In this document: piece by piece, positions 10,447 to 20,235 of the stretch
How positions within the stretch are numbered: the stretch's first letter is position 1
How the letters are laid out: each line of letters begins with the position of its first letter
DNA from: Allolobophora icterica
Taxonomy: Eukaryota > Annelida > Clitellata > Crassiclitellata > Lumbricidae
Length of the DNA: 64,000 nt
Direction of reading: 5' to 3'
Assembly (NCBI GenBank): GCA_963556255.1
Contig: OY744605.1
Location: forward strand, 1,297,521 to 1,361,520
The notes under the pieces: model-generated
Databases searched by the model: none
The model's input: only the letters and a program-made list of their open reading frames with translations
Told to the model about the DNA's origin: nothing
Position numbers and translations under genes: made by a program

Positions 10447-10930
10447 CTGACCGCAACGTTAAATTCAAACGACGGAGTAGCAAACAAATTAAGTTTTCAA
10501 ATCAATTTGCGTTTTACATCCAGTTTATAATTCACGTGGCTGTCGAGTGAAATTTTGTCCAAAGACTGGCAAGAAAAACCACGAAAACTTTCATAAAGTC
10601 GTCGAGATAAACAGTGAAACGAGCGAAAACTTACGCCGTTTACCCGGCATGCATCGGAACAAACATTCAGTTCAGACGACGCAATTGCAGTCAAACAAAT
10701 CGATTATAAAATCAACTTGCGATCTAAATTAAGTTTTGGATAGCAGTAGCTGTCGTTGAAATTTAATCCGAAAGGTTGACAAGAAATATCCACATAAACT
10801 GAACTTAAGCCGAGAAAAATGACAAAAGAACGAAAGACCTACGCACTGGCGTGTGTACACGACGAACGCAAAACACAAAACACTCGAAGTTCGAAACTAA
10901 CGGTTAAAAATGATGTTGGCCCTTCATAAT
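10447..10930 (-). promoter_or_regulatory. LINE A 5' untranslated region with an internal duplication
   Basis: AAATTAAGTTTT, then GGCTGTCGAGTGAAATTT and GACTGGCAAGAAA at about 10488-10575, recur in diverged form at about 10733-10790 (AAATTAAGTTTT, AGCTGTCGTTGAAATTTAAT, GTTGACAAGAAA). The spacing is about 240 bp. Duplicated 5' monomers are known as promoters in some LINEs. Promoter activity here is inference only. Confidence 0.4.
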
Positions 10931-12251
10931 ATTTTCAGCTGCATACAATTATAGGGTTAAGGAATCAATATTTGCAAAATCTTAATTTATATATTCTGTG
11001 ACCATAATTGATTCACTTATATCAGTTTCATGATATTTGGATTTTACTTCAATATTTTCTCTTTACTCATGAGATTCACAGACATCAAAGTTTACATCGG
11101 ATTTCTATCGACACGCGAGATTCGTCGACATCCAGTTACCATGATTAAATGCAATCATATTTTCAGAATAATAAGTCTAACTAATGCAAAATGTTACGAA
11201 CATGATTGTTAGAAACTTGCAATTTTCATTTAAAATACTTTTGGATTAGTCTTCAGCACGACGCCGTATGTATACTAAATTAAACCATGGAACCTATTTT
11301 TGGTAAACACATGTCATAGTGCAGTAGGCCCTAGCTCTATTGGAGATAGAACCTTTGCACATTTCAAAACTAGGTTGTTGGAGATAGCCCCAATATTAAA
11401 ATAGTTGCTGCGTTTTTATTTACACTGTGAACGATACCACCTTTTCACAGTCCAAACACAACATTGGTAGCAATAGAATAAAACAAAAACAAATTTTGGA
11501 AAATTTGGAGATAGCACCTTTGCACTCTAAGCAGACGATATTATTGTATATTGCATTAGAACGTTTCAATGAAAATAATTTTGGACGCTAAAACCCAGGA
11601 TTACCCAATTTTCACCCTGATCTATGCCTTATTCTAACAAGATTTATAGGAGGTTTCAGATCTACATCGCCAGAGCGTTAATTCTCACTTCTCAGCCGCT
11701 CCTGCAGTTTTTTACTAAACCAATTTCTAAAAGTAATTACGACAATACAATTATTTCCAAATGCTTAAACTAAGCGACATCAGTCAGTGTCAGGAACGCG
11801 TCTACCCTATGTTCAACGCAGGAGTATTTCGATGGCAATCTCGGGCTTCAAAAAGGATGTCTGAACCCCCAGAAACTTTGCAATTGACAACTAAACGAGG
11901 CTGATTCCCTCGAAAATTGCTTACATTCAGTCAATCAACTAATTTGCCAAACTCTGTCTTTTTTTCTCGTTGAAACATCAAAACAAGAACCACAAGAACC
12001 AGAACAAGAAGAGCGTCACTCTGTCCCTAAGAATAGGTATACGGGCTGTCCCGTCAAAGATTTTCCCGCAACAATGCATCACGTGCCGAGCCTAACCAAT
12101 CCACTTAACCTCACTCCATTTATCAATCGGCTATTGGACGAAATTCATTCAGCGCCAAGTAGGTCGACTGCGCGCGTTTCAAATTTACTTTCTATGAAGA
12201 CCCGGAGAGTGGTGAAAGGCCGATTCACCACAAAATTATTTTAAAATTCGA
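10931..12251. other. AT-rich DNA with dispersed motif copies
   Basis: No gene recognised. It contains copies of the GGAGATAGCACCTTTGCAC motif (about 11341 and 11507-11541), the right partner of the 35-bp inverted pair at 6756. Two CCAAT-type words near 12098 and 12135 and a CACGTG near 12078 give 12050-12200 a promoter-like look, but no gene start follows. Confidence 0.4.
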
Positions 12252-12702
12252 TTAACCCTCAGGCTACCAAGGTTTTTTTGCGACATCGGCTACCAAGGGG
12301 GGGTGGTTACCACCCCCCCCTGGAATTTCGTGTTTGGTTTAAAATATCATATCGTGTAATACAGCATTTGATTCAGCATTCATTTCTGAAAAGAATGGTA
12401 TATTTAGTTGTAAAATATATGAATGCATCTCGAAATTATATAGTTTTTAACAAAGGCACCGGTCCATTTAACGATATCTGATATTATCCCACACAATTTG
12501 TACTATTTGGATAAAAAATATAAATGATGTGGGTTTTGAAAATGAACTATGTATCCAAGAATATTCTAAATATAATGAGGCTTAATTTTCAACAATACAA
12601 ACTATTCCAAAGTCTGTTTTAGTTACAGGCAAAACCTAAAGGCATGCAGCTATATCAACATGAAACAAGAAATTATGTAATTTTTCCCGGCAGTCAAAAA
12701 CG

Positions 12703-12888
12703 TCAGTGGTCCTTGCAGTTATTGCAAGTTACTTTCATTGTTTTGTGTGAATGCTTCCTGCAAACCGGCTTCTTGAACACTTCACAGCACTGCTTTACTC
12801 TGTTAGCATTCTGCTTCAACTGTTTATAGCCCTTCCCCATACCCAACCATATCGGTTTACGTTGTGATGTTGCATCAGTGATTTTCAC
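12703..12888 (-). pseudogene. Relic of piggyBac transposase C-terminal Cys-rich domain
   Basis: A 61-residue frame contains QCCEVFKKPVCRKHSHKTMK and ends VTCNNCKDH. The spacing C-x-E, KPVC-x2-H, then C-x2-C is the pattern of the RING-like zinc-binding tail of piggyBac-type transposases, which contacts the element ends. It lies inside an element with TTAA ends, reading towards the 12256 terminus as expected for the 3' end of a transposase gene. The DDD catalytic core is not present anywhere in the element, so this is a leftover of a deletion derivative. Confidence 0.6.
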
Positions 12889-12951
12889 ACTGAAAAAGCG
12901 TATTATTATTTATTATGATCACTTCCGGTTATCAAAAGACAAATAACTAAG

Positions 12952-13300
12952 GTGTGTATGTATGTATGAATGTATGTATGTATGTATGCAGGTATGTATG
13001 TATGTATGAATGTATGTATGTATGTATGTATGTATGTATGTATGTATGTATGTATGTATGTATGTATGTATGATTGTATGAATGTATGTATGTATGTATG
13101 TATGTATGTATGTATGTATGTATGTATGAATTCATGTATGTATGTATGTAGGTATGTATGTATGTATGTATGATTGTATGAATGTATGAATGTATGTGTG
13201 TATGTATGTATGATTGTATGAATGTATGTATGTATGTAGGTATGTATGTATGTATGTATGTATGTATGTATGTATGTATGATTGTATGTATGTAAATATG
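12952..13300. repeat. (TATG)n microsatellite with variant units
   Basis: About 350 bp of TATG with interspersed TGAATG, TAGG and TGATTG variants, inside the piggyBac-like element. The long HTYI/YVCM-type frames are artefacts of this repeat. Confidence 0.95.
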
Positions 13301-13865
13301 TATGCAAATATAGCCCTACATTCCCTCTAAAGAATGGCATAGTTGTTTCTCTTCCAGAAAGAATAATGAATACCTTTATAGTCGACAACAGCTAACAGCT
13401 GACGAGAGAAAGTCCTGATTTCAATAGTGGTACCTACGCTATATCGGGTATAACTTTTTTATGGCGTGGGCTATCATCACGACTTTTACCTCAAAATGTG
13501 TGCAAATGGACCCCCTACAGCTACCTAAACTGTCAAAATTATATTCCATGTGCTAAAAAAAAATTTTCCAGAAAAACGTAGGGGGGGGGTGGTAACCACC
13601 CCCCCCTTGGTAGCCCGAGGGTTAATATAGATAAAATTACGAAATAAAAATAAAATCTCAACCAACAGACTATGACGTCATCGAATAAAGCTGTGTATTC
13701 TTGAGCTATGATGACGTCATTTTAAATACGTTTGCATCATTTTAATTAATAGGAATTGTCAAATTTCAATAATAGTACAATTGCCATAATAATCAGTAGA
13801 CAGCGTATACAAACTGCTATAAAAATTGCCTTTAAAAAAAGTTTCTACGATCTGATTCAGTAGGG

Positions 13866-14045
13866 CAGGGGCGGCGCTACACCAGGGCAAATGCCCTGGT
13901 AAAAAAAGTCCTTGCCCTGGTTGTTGCTCTGCCAGAATTTTTGCCCTGCCCAGAATTTGTTCGGCTTAAATTCCATCTGCACTGGTTACTTGTATGATTG
14001 CCCTGGCTTTGCCCTGGTTACAAAAATTGTCTGGCACCACCACTG
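13866..14045. mobile_element. hAT-like miniature element, family C
   Basis: Perfect 8-bp duplication CAGTAGGG at 13858-13865 and 14046-14053. Terminus CAGGGGCGGCGCTACACCAG, other end CAGTGGTGGTGCCAGACA (reverse complement). The interior is full of GCCCTGG/CCAGGGC words. A second copy lies at 16492-16886. Duplication length and CAGxGG termini fit the hAT superfamily. Confidence 0.85.
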
Positions 14046-14301
14046 CAGTAGGGACTCTGCATTAGTTGTGTAAATTATGGGGACCTGCTACAGTATCGCT
14101 GGTTGGCCTCCGATAATTAATCCGAGCACGCCGAACTTCGCGTGTCTTTGACCTCCGTTGAACGCTTGTCCATGATTGTGCACACGTAATAGGTCTACTA
14201 CGACTGAGACAGTATTGAACTTCAGATAATTTTTAAGCCACGTTACATCGTAGATTTTCAGATCTCTCAGAGATATTTTAACGCTTTCGTGTAGTTCTAA
14301 G

Positions 14302-15305
14302 CAGAGGAGAGTTTACAGAAAATGGGGCTCTAGGCGCATACATTTTTGGGGCCCTGCTGAACGTGTACACTGAGAGTCTGAGACTCTGGTGGTGTTTAGC
14401 ATAGGGGCCTATCATGTGCAAAAACCCACAAAGTTGAACCTGAAGCCGTTTTTGTGAGTGTTATTGGCACCATAGGCGTAGACTCTGGGGGGTCAGTCGG
14501 GGCACGTGCCCCCCAATAATTGAGGAGCCAGGGCAATGCCCCCCAAAAATCGAGAGGAGAATTTCTTCAAATATTAAAATATTATGTTTCGATATAGACA
14601 AATTTCTTCAGAAACAGAAAATCAGAGGCACAGAACTGAAATACTATCAGAAATTCATAATGAAAACAAAGATTTATTTTTATCTTCAATATCTTCAATA
14701 TGAAACAAATTTACATGTAAACAAAACGCCCCATTTCATACGCATTAACGTAAACCTGAGCCTCTGCTGACTGTCCAGACCAGAGGTGAAAAAGTTTTTT
14801 CGGTATTTGGTTTTAAACAAAACCAAAAGAAAAAGAAAACCATAAAATTTGTTTTTTTTGTTTAAAAAAATAAATTTCTTATTTTTGTAGAAGTTATTTT
14901 AATAACATTGAATTAATGATTTTTAATTTTCGGAAATCGCAATTGAATTAAACTGAGTTGGAGCTCTTGTTGATGCCATTTTTCATGAAAATCTTAAAAA
15001 CAACCAAAAACAATAAAAACCATAAAAACGAAAAAAACAACAACAAAATCAACTTTTCATTTTAAAAAAACTTGTTTTTTTGTCCAGACCCCATGCCCCC
15101 CCAATATTTTGGACAAGTTTACGCCAGTGATTGGCACTGTAATTATGAATACTTATAGTTCTAACCTATTTCAAGGAATGCGAAGTTATTTGGTTTAATG
15201 TTACTTTTTTATAATTGAAAATAATATTTTCATTCATTTGGGGGCCCTCCGAGATTTGAGGGCTCTAGGCGCGCGCTTAGTGCGCCTGCGTGTAAACAGC
15301 CTCTG
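14302..15305 (-). mobile_element. hAT-like element, family A, with a nested insertion
   Basis: Perfect 8-bp duplication GTTCTAAG at 14294-14301 and 15306-15313. Termini begin CAGAGG and share GTTTACAG. Relative to the copy at 1-400 it is reversed and interrupted by the second element at 14471-15129. GTTCTAAG has T at position 2 and A at position 7, as in the hAT target preference nTnnnnAn. Confidence 0.88.
14471..15129. mobile_element. hAT-like element, family B, nested in family A
   Basis: Perfect 8-bp duplication ATTGGCAC at 14463-14470 and 15130-15137. Terminus CATAGGCGTAGACT, other end CACTGGCGTAAACT (reverse complement). Just inside are runs of GGGGGG with GGCACGTGCCCCCC. Interior rich in A/T runs, no coding sequence. 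Removing it restores the family A sequence. Confidence 0.88.
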
Positions 15306-15398
15306 GTTCTAAGCAGCCTATATTCGTAGGCCTATACATGTAGTCCTGTACACGTACATACACACATACGCCCTTGACCATTATGATAGTGGCGCTAT

Positions 15399-15621
15399 CA
15401 TGGGCAGCGATCCCGGGGGTCAAGACCACCTTTAACAGTGGGGGGGACACAGTATACAGTTGTACCCCCCGCCAAATTTTGAAGAAACACTATAAAGGTA
15501 AAAAAATTCGCACGCGAGCACGATAAATTTTCTTTACCTCTTTTTGACCAGATCAGTTCAAAACTCTTTTTTGACCAAGTCAGTTCAAAAGTGTACCCCT
15601 CAAACGAGATCGCCGCCAGTG
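15399..15621. mobile_element. hAT-like miniature element, family E
   Basis: Perfect 8-bp duplication GGCGCTAT at 15391-15398 and 15622-15629. Terminus CATGGGCAGCGATCCCG, other end CACTGGCGGCGATCTCG (reverse complement). No coding sequence. Confidence 0.8.
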
Positions 15622-15870
15622 GGCGCTATAGAAGTACTTAGAGTAGAATAAATGATGGCATGCTGCCAGAGTTGGTTACATCGCGCGACCAAAACCGTCA
15701 AAACTTATTGGGTTTGTTTGTTCTGCAGTGCTCACCTTGTGGTAAGCCTAATTTAAAGTGGATTTTCGACAAAAACAGCTTGAAAACGGACAAGAGTATA
15801 TTTACAAAGCAAGATCAAGTTTTTCATGTTGCATAAGAAGTTTACAGGTCCGTATGATCAAACTCTCAAG

Positions 15871-16278
15871 CAGAGGCGTAGTTATGGGATGCAGAGGGAA
15901 CATGTAGGCCTATCCCCGGGCACCAAAGGAAGGGGCGCCAAAATGAGGGTTAAAATTAATAATTTTACTCTAAATTTTGATGCAATTTTAACAAATTATC
16001 ACTAATTTAACAAATAAATTTATAAGATTTGATTTTGGCCCACAAAAAATATCCAGTTATATCGTCACTACTTACAAATCAGTTGTCAGTATGATTTTGG
16101 TGCCCCATTGAGCACTAAGGGGCACCATATAGGCCTACTATCTGTATTTTTCATATTTTATTTCAATAAAATTTAAATTGCCATTCAATGAATATGGAAA
16201 ATGTGAAATACATAAAACATGGAGGGTGCCAATTTCATAATTCATCCCCAGATGCAAAATATCCTAGCAACACCACTG
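15871..16278. mobile_element. Possible hAT-like element without target duplication
   Basis: Begins CAGAGGCGTAGTTATGGGAT and, reverse-complemented, ends CAGTGGTGTTGCTAGGATAT. The ends are similar to each other, but the 8 bases outside (CTCTCAAG and CCACAGTT) do not match. It may have lost its duplication or have a different true end. Confidence 0.4.
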
Positions 16279-16491
16279 CCACAGTTCTCTGACTATAGCT
16301 TATGAGAAGAAACGTTTCCATTAAAAATATTTCTTCATATTTGCTTGCTGGAAGCACTTAGCTAAAAATGCATATTAAATAAAATGTTGGCGATTCTTAT
16401 ATAAAACATTGGCATTCGTTATAATTTACAACTAATGTTCAGTAATCTCAACCTATTTATTTTAAGTAAAAATAGTTCTTCTATATTTTAT

Positions 16492-16886
16492 CAGAGGCAG
16501 CGTCAGACACTTTTTGTAACCAGGGCATAGCCAGGGCATTCATACAAGTAACCAGTGCAGAGGGAGAATTATGGAGGGCGCGCTTAAATGTTGACCATAT
16601 AAGATCGTGCTACCGCGCTTGCCATAAATCGCCCCAAGCACTATTATATTTGTCTATAGTCAGGAGGACAGATGGGCGAAGCCCCCCCGGAAGCTCAACG
16701 CTTTTTGACATTTGTAAAGCAAATTTTAACATTTCATTGAATTAAGTGAATTTATATATCAAGATATAACAAATATGCCTGAACAAATTCTGGACAGGGC
16801 AAAAATTCTGGCAGGGCATCGACCAGGGCAAAGGCTTTTTTACCACGGCATTTGCACTGGCGCGCCCTGGTGTAGCGCCGCCTCTG
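16492..16886. mobile_element. hAT-like element, family C, second copy
   Basis: Perfect 8-bp duplication TATTTTAT at 16484-16491 and 16887-16894. One end is CAGAGGCAGCGTCAGACA, the other (reverse complement) CAGAGGCGGCGCTACACCAG, matching 13866-14045 in inverted orientation. It is longer than that copy by about 215 bp of unrelated interior. Confidence 0.87.
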
Positions 16887-16978
16887 TATTTTATTCGAAA
16901 TAGAAGTAAATGGTACTTTAAATATATTTTAAAAACTAGTTTTAAATACTGTTCATCTATCTGTTCTGGATCTGCTGG

Positions 16979-17177
16979 CAGGGGCGTAACTTTGGTCTAA
17001 AAAGTGGGGGGTACCGATTTCTTAAATACACGAAAAAGGCTGAGACTGCGATCTCTGGGAAGGCACAATAATAAAATATACATTGGCATTGTTCAAAAAG
17101 TGGGGGGTACGGTACCCCCCAGTCCAAAAAGTGGGGGGTACGGGTACCCCTCGTACCCCCCACAAATTACGCCTATG
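16979..17177. mobile_element. hAT-like miniature element, family D
   Basis: Perfect 8-bp duplication TCTGCTGG at 16971-16978 and 17178-17185. Terminus CAGGGGCGTAACTTTGGTCT, other end CATAGGCGTAATTTGTGGGG (reverse complement). Internal repeats of AAAAAGTGGGGGGTAC. It sits just before the possible coding exon at 17189. A partial relative may lie at about 48776-48830. Confidence 0.85.
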
Positions 17178-17188
17178 TCTGCTGGTAA

Positions 17189-17395
17189 GAGAAGCACATA
17201 TGCTCCATTGCTGACAGTGTGTTCCAAGTCTACAGCTTTGAAAAGTTCAAGCAGAGGAAATTCCTGAACGAGGAATTGGATGACGTTAAGCCACAATTAC
17301 GCCACAACTTCGATGTTCTAACAGGCGAGGGAAAAGCGACTTATAATCGCAAAGCAGCAAACTATAATGCCAAGTGTTTATGCAAATACCAATAA
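17189..17395 (+). CDS. Possible terminal exon of an unknown host gene
   Basis: An open frame without ATG reads HICSIADSVFQVYSFEKFKQ, then LNEELDDVKPQLRHNFDVLT and GEGKATYNRKAANYNAKCLC, and stops at 17393. The amino-acid mix looks like a real protein rather than a repeat. AG dinucleotides at TCTACAG (ends 17230) or GCTGACAG (ends 17217) could be splice acceptors, and an AATAAA lies at the stop. I do not recognise the family. The hAT insertion directly upstream may have disturbed an earlier exon. It could also be chance. Confidence 0.3.
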   Translation, partial: EKHICSIADSVFQVYSFEKFKQRKFLNEELDDVKPQLRHNFDVLTGEGKATYNRKAANYNAKCLCKYQ

Positions 17396-17399
17396 ACCA

Positions 17400-18186
17400 T
17401 GTTCTCACTGAATGCTTCTAGTGTTAGTTTAGTCTTTGTAGTGTTAGCATGGCGAGTTCAATGCCGAGAAGCATGAACCGGTTCGTATTCAGGCAATGGG
17501 GGTTCTGTTTAAAATAGCAATAGTATAATTCAATTCAAATCGTTTATTAGAACGAATGAATAAACTGCGAGAACTAGAACTGTTTACAGAAATAATACAG
17601 TTAGAATGCAGGACAAAATCATTATTTTACATAGTTAATTCGTTCTTATTTTAAAAGAACGTTATAATTTATGACTAATCTCTTTATATTTCTATCTATG
17701 AATAACCCTCTCTTTATCTTTCTATCTATGAACAACCCCTCTCCTTATATTTACACCTATGAACAACCCCTCTGACATGGAGTTTACAGTTTACCAATTA
17801 CTATTTGAGTTATTTATAATGTTTCACTTAATTTGTGAATTTACACTACTCAGCTGGTCCCCAACTTGCATAACGAAAGTGTTCAACACAAAAAACTAGT
17901 CAGCAATAATAACGTCTCAAATCGTTCACTTCTGTTATGTACAAACGGAGCTGAAGTGAGCATTACAGGGATTTGCTCTTGGAGTGTTTTGAGGGCTGTT
18001 TCAGTGTTACATTCTTTTGTTACAGATTAGTTTCAGGATTACTCTACATGTTTTGAGGCTGTTTCAGTCATACATTGCAAGTGTTTTGAGGGCCGTTTCA
18101 GTATTACATTTATAGTGTTTCGATGGAAGCTCTAGTCTTCATTTTTGTGAGTTTCAAGGATTGTCTCAGTTTTGCTTTAAGAGTTT
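17400..18186. other. Unclassified DNA with a LINE-like antisense tail near 17525
   Basis: ATTCAATTCAAATCGTTTATTAG near 17527 looks like an antisense LINE 3' end with an (AATTG)-type tail. At 17690-17770 three diverged copies of CTCTTTATCTTTCTATCTAT form a small tandem array. At 17975-18190 words such as AGTGTTTTGAGGGCTGTTTC repeat. No gene seen. Confidence 0.4.
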
Positions 18187-18278
18187 TACTTCAGATTCAA
18201 ACTCAAAGGACGACTGCATAAAAATCCCAGCCTACAAAGAGTTCAAAATTCAAAGAGTTCACAGAATTCAAAGGGTGT
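18187..18278. repeat. About 90-bp segment duplicated at 21230-21318
   Basis: CTGCATAAAAATCCCAGCCT, GTTCAAA and AAGAGTTCACAGAATTCAAA occur in the same order and strand at both places. On the gene strand each copy lies in the intron just downstream of a donor site of the PDZ-LIM-like gene. Confidence 0.8.
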
Positions 18279-18316
18279 TTCACATTACCTTACCACTGTT
18301 TCGACAGTAGCCTTAC

Positions 18317-18524
18317 TGTTCGAGCGTTTCGAGGGCATTTTCAGCCTGGACTGCGAACGTTTCGATGAGGTTCTTGGCCGAATACATTACGAGTGGAGAG
18401 TTGTACTTCTGTGACACGAGGACCTTGACATGAGGACTTGAACTGGCACCACTAGACCTTTCACGTTTCATTTTCTCCATTGTGGCAGATCTCGGAGGAG
18501 GACCAGAAACACCCGCAGCTGGCT
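18317..18524 (-). CDS. PDZ-LIM-like gene, exon C (ZM-like motif)
   Basis: 208-bp exon bounded by a (GT)n tract ending TAG (acceptor) and by GTAAGG (donor, at 18311-18316). The peptide starts PAAGVSGPPPRSATMEKMKR and carries VSQKYNSPLVMYSAKNLIET. The core YNSPLxxYSxxN resembles the ZM motif of ZASP/PDLIM proteins, which binds alpha-actinin at actin anchoring sites. It needs one base from the previous exon, and exon B (19355-19494) supplies exactly one, giving a continuous frame. An in-frame TAA directly follows if the donor is not used, so it could alternatively be a last exon. LIM-domain exons were not seen downstream. Confidence 0.55.
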
Positions 18525-18739
18525 CTACACACACACACACAGAAACAACGAGTCAGTTTACAACATCAGTCAGAAGACAGACTGACTGCATAGTTTATCA
18601 GCTAATGACATTACGAGCGAGTTAGGGAATGAGTGAAGGAGCAAGTTAGGGAGTGAACGAGCGATTTATGGAGTGACCGAATGTGCGAGTCAGTTATGAA
18701 ACCACAAGTATAACTTTAGTCTTTAGATAAGCATTCATT

Positions 18740-19048
18740 TAACTGCCACTGTATGCTATCCCTTGCCTTCTCTTCCATTCCCTGTGCTTCCCTTCCCTTC
18801 TTTTTGCTCACTTCCCTGTCTTTTCTATCCTTCCCTTCTCTTGGATTTCCTTCCCTTCCATTCCCTGCTCTTCCCTTCCCTTTTCTTCCATTCTCTACTA
18901 TTCCCATCCTATTCTTCTCTTCGCTTCCCTTCCTGGTCCTCTGTATTCTTCATCCCTTTTCTTCCATTTCCTTCTATTTATTCCCTGCCATTCACCTCCT
19001 TCCGTTCACATCTCTTTCCCCACCTCAACTACTCCTCCATTTGTTCAT
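18740..19048. repeat. Polypyrimidine tract (CCTTCCCTT-type)
   Basis: About 300 bp of C/T-rich sequence with recurring TTCCCTTCC on the plus strand. The overlapping frames are compositional artefacts. Confidence 0.85.
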
Positions 19049-19056
19049 CCCTCTCT

Positions 19057-19291
19057 CATGGGCATTCGCAAGAATTTTTGTAGGGGGACAAAATTTTTGA
19101 CGTTTCTGCATAGAATGCTATTCATGAACACAGAACATGTGACAACTTTAAAAATAAATAATAATTATTTTTACACATTGAAAATCGTATTGGGACTTTG
19201 TAATAATCATAATAATCAATATTTAATTTTTGCAAAATATGTGCAAAATCCAGAGGGCAAATGCCCCTGCCCCTCCCTCCGGACGACCATG
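19057..19291. mobile_element. hAT-like miniature element with CATGG termini
   Basis: Perfect 8-bp duplication CCCTCTCT at 19049-19056 and 19292-19299. Terminus CATGGGCATTCGCAAGAATT, other end CATGGTCGTCCGGAGGGAGG (reverse complement). It lies in the intron downstream of exon B of the PDZ-LIM-like gene. Confidence 0.7.
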
Positions 19292-19354
19292 CCCTCTCTG
19301 CTCCTTCATCGTTTGCTCCCTGCATCAATCTTTCTGCTGCTGTTGCATGCATAC

Positions 19355-19494
19355 CTTCATTACTCATGATGCTCTCTAGTATTTTGAAGGATCTCGACTG
19401 TGGAACATCGTTGATGTCGTTCCTTAGTGGAGTCGAATACTCGCTATTGTAGTCGAGGGACACCTCTTCGAATCCACCTTCTGTATCCTCCGGC
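19355..19494 (-). CDS. PDZ-LIM-like gene, exon B (QSRSFKIL motif)
   Basis: 140-bp exon with acceptor TTTATGCCTAG and donor GTATGC. The peptide includes PEDTEGGFEEVSLDYNSEYS and DVPQSRSFKILESIMSNE. QSRSF(K/R)IL is a short conserved element between the PDZ and LIM regions of LDB3/PDLIM-type proteins, which organise the actin cytoskeleton. The exon begins with one base completing a codon and ends one base into a codon, matching the phase of exon C. In vertebrate LDB3 this motif follows the ZM motif, whereas here the ZM-like exon comes after, so the order differs or more than one ZM motif exists. Confidence 0.6.
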
Positions 19495-19526
19495 CTAGGC
19501 ATAAACCATAAGATTGTATACAATAT

Positions 19527-20235
19527 ATTTATATTCTACTAGCTGGTTTACCCGGCGTTGCCTGGGGTTATAAGTTTAAATCCCTGTAGCGAATAAGCAA
19601 CAAATTTAGGTATAAGTTTCAATCCCTGTAGCGAATAAGTAACAAAAGTTAATGTGAAGTGAAATCCCTACGGCGGCGCCATATGGCGAATCTTTAGAAA
19701 TGCATGCCAGTGAAATTTAGGTATAAGTTTCAATCCCTGTAGCGAATAAGTAACAAAAGTTAATGTGAAGTGAAATCCCTACAGCGGCGCCATCTGGCGA
19801 ATCTTTAGAAATGCATGCCAGTGAAATTTAGGTATAAGTTTCAATCCCTGTAGCGAATAAGTAACAAAAGTTAATGTGAAGTGAAATCCCTACGGCGGCG
19901 CCATCTGGCGAATCTTTAGAAATGCATGCCGGTGAAAGAGAATTGGCGGTCAAACACACAGAATCTTCTCGGGCGGCGCCATCTGGCGAATGAAAATAGG
20001 TCGACTGGAATTTGTGTGGACCAGGTATAAAGTGGGGGTTTGGGAGAGGTTTTGGGCTGGGACACCATGGAAGCGGTGGAAACGGGGGACGCGAAGCCGA
20101 CCACTGGGTGTGTAATGCCTACCCCGAGACAGTAGTGAAGGTTTGGAGTGAAAAGCTCGAAAGCTGTAGAAATGCATCGCCGTCAAAGTCGCGGTGCTAC
20201 AGACAGACAGATTCTTCTCTTTATTTATATAGATA
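19527..20235. mobile_element. Dispersed-type repeat with 111-bp tandem units
   Basis: It starts at ACTAGCTGGTTTACCCGGCG and ends at TTATTTATATAGATA. Inside, a 111-bp unit (AGGTATAAGTTTCAATCCCT ... GGCGGCGCCATCTGGCGAA) starts at 19608, 19719 and 19830, with nearly identical copies. The CTAG..ACCCGGC head and TATATAGATA tail look like a dispersed invertebrate repeat I have met before, but I cannot assign it to a superfamily. No coding sequence. Confidence 0.55.

Larger units (their letters stand above)
7200..10930 (-). mobile_element. LINE A: nearly full-length CR1/L2-like non-LTR retrotransposon
   Basis: Minus-strand element with a 5' untranslated part (about 10450-10930), an ORF2 with apurinic-type endonuclease and reverse transcriptase, and a 3' end at about 7200. 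The 3' end has the stem-loop GCGCTTCT ... AGAAGCGC, TATAAATA and an imperfect (AATAC)n tail. One frameshift near 8555 splits ORF2. The 3' signal is shared with LINE B and about ten truncated copies in this window. No ORF1 was identified. Target-site duplications were not found. Confidence 0.85.
12252..13625. mobile_element. piggyBac-like element, internally deleted
   Basis: TTAA target duplications at 12252-12255 and 13622-13625 flank termini CCCTCAGGCTACCAAGG and, reverse-complemented, CCCTCGGGCTACCAAGG. Inside both ends lies a fold-back of G7, TGGTTACCA and C7. The TTAA duplication and CCCT-type termini are the signature of the piggyBac superfamily. The inside holds a minus-strand Cys-rich relic like the C-terminal domain of piggyBac transposases and a 350-bp (TATG)n tract. 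The catalytic domain is missing, so this copy could only move with help from elsewhere. Confidence 0.85.

Noticed and set aside
12906..13388. 160-residue His-Thr-Tyr-Ile repeat frame and its partners
   Set aside because: Direct translation of the (TATG)n microsatellite inside the piggyBac-like element.
15871..16278. Another hAT element with target duplication
   Set aside because: Ends look right, but the flanking 8-mers differ. Kept only as a low-confidence mobile element.
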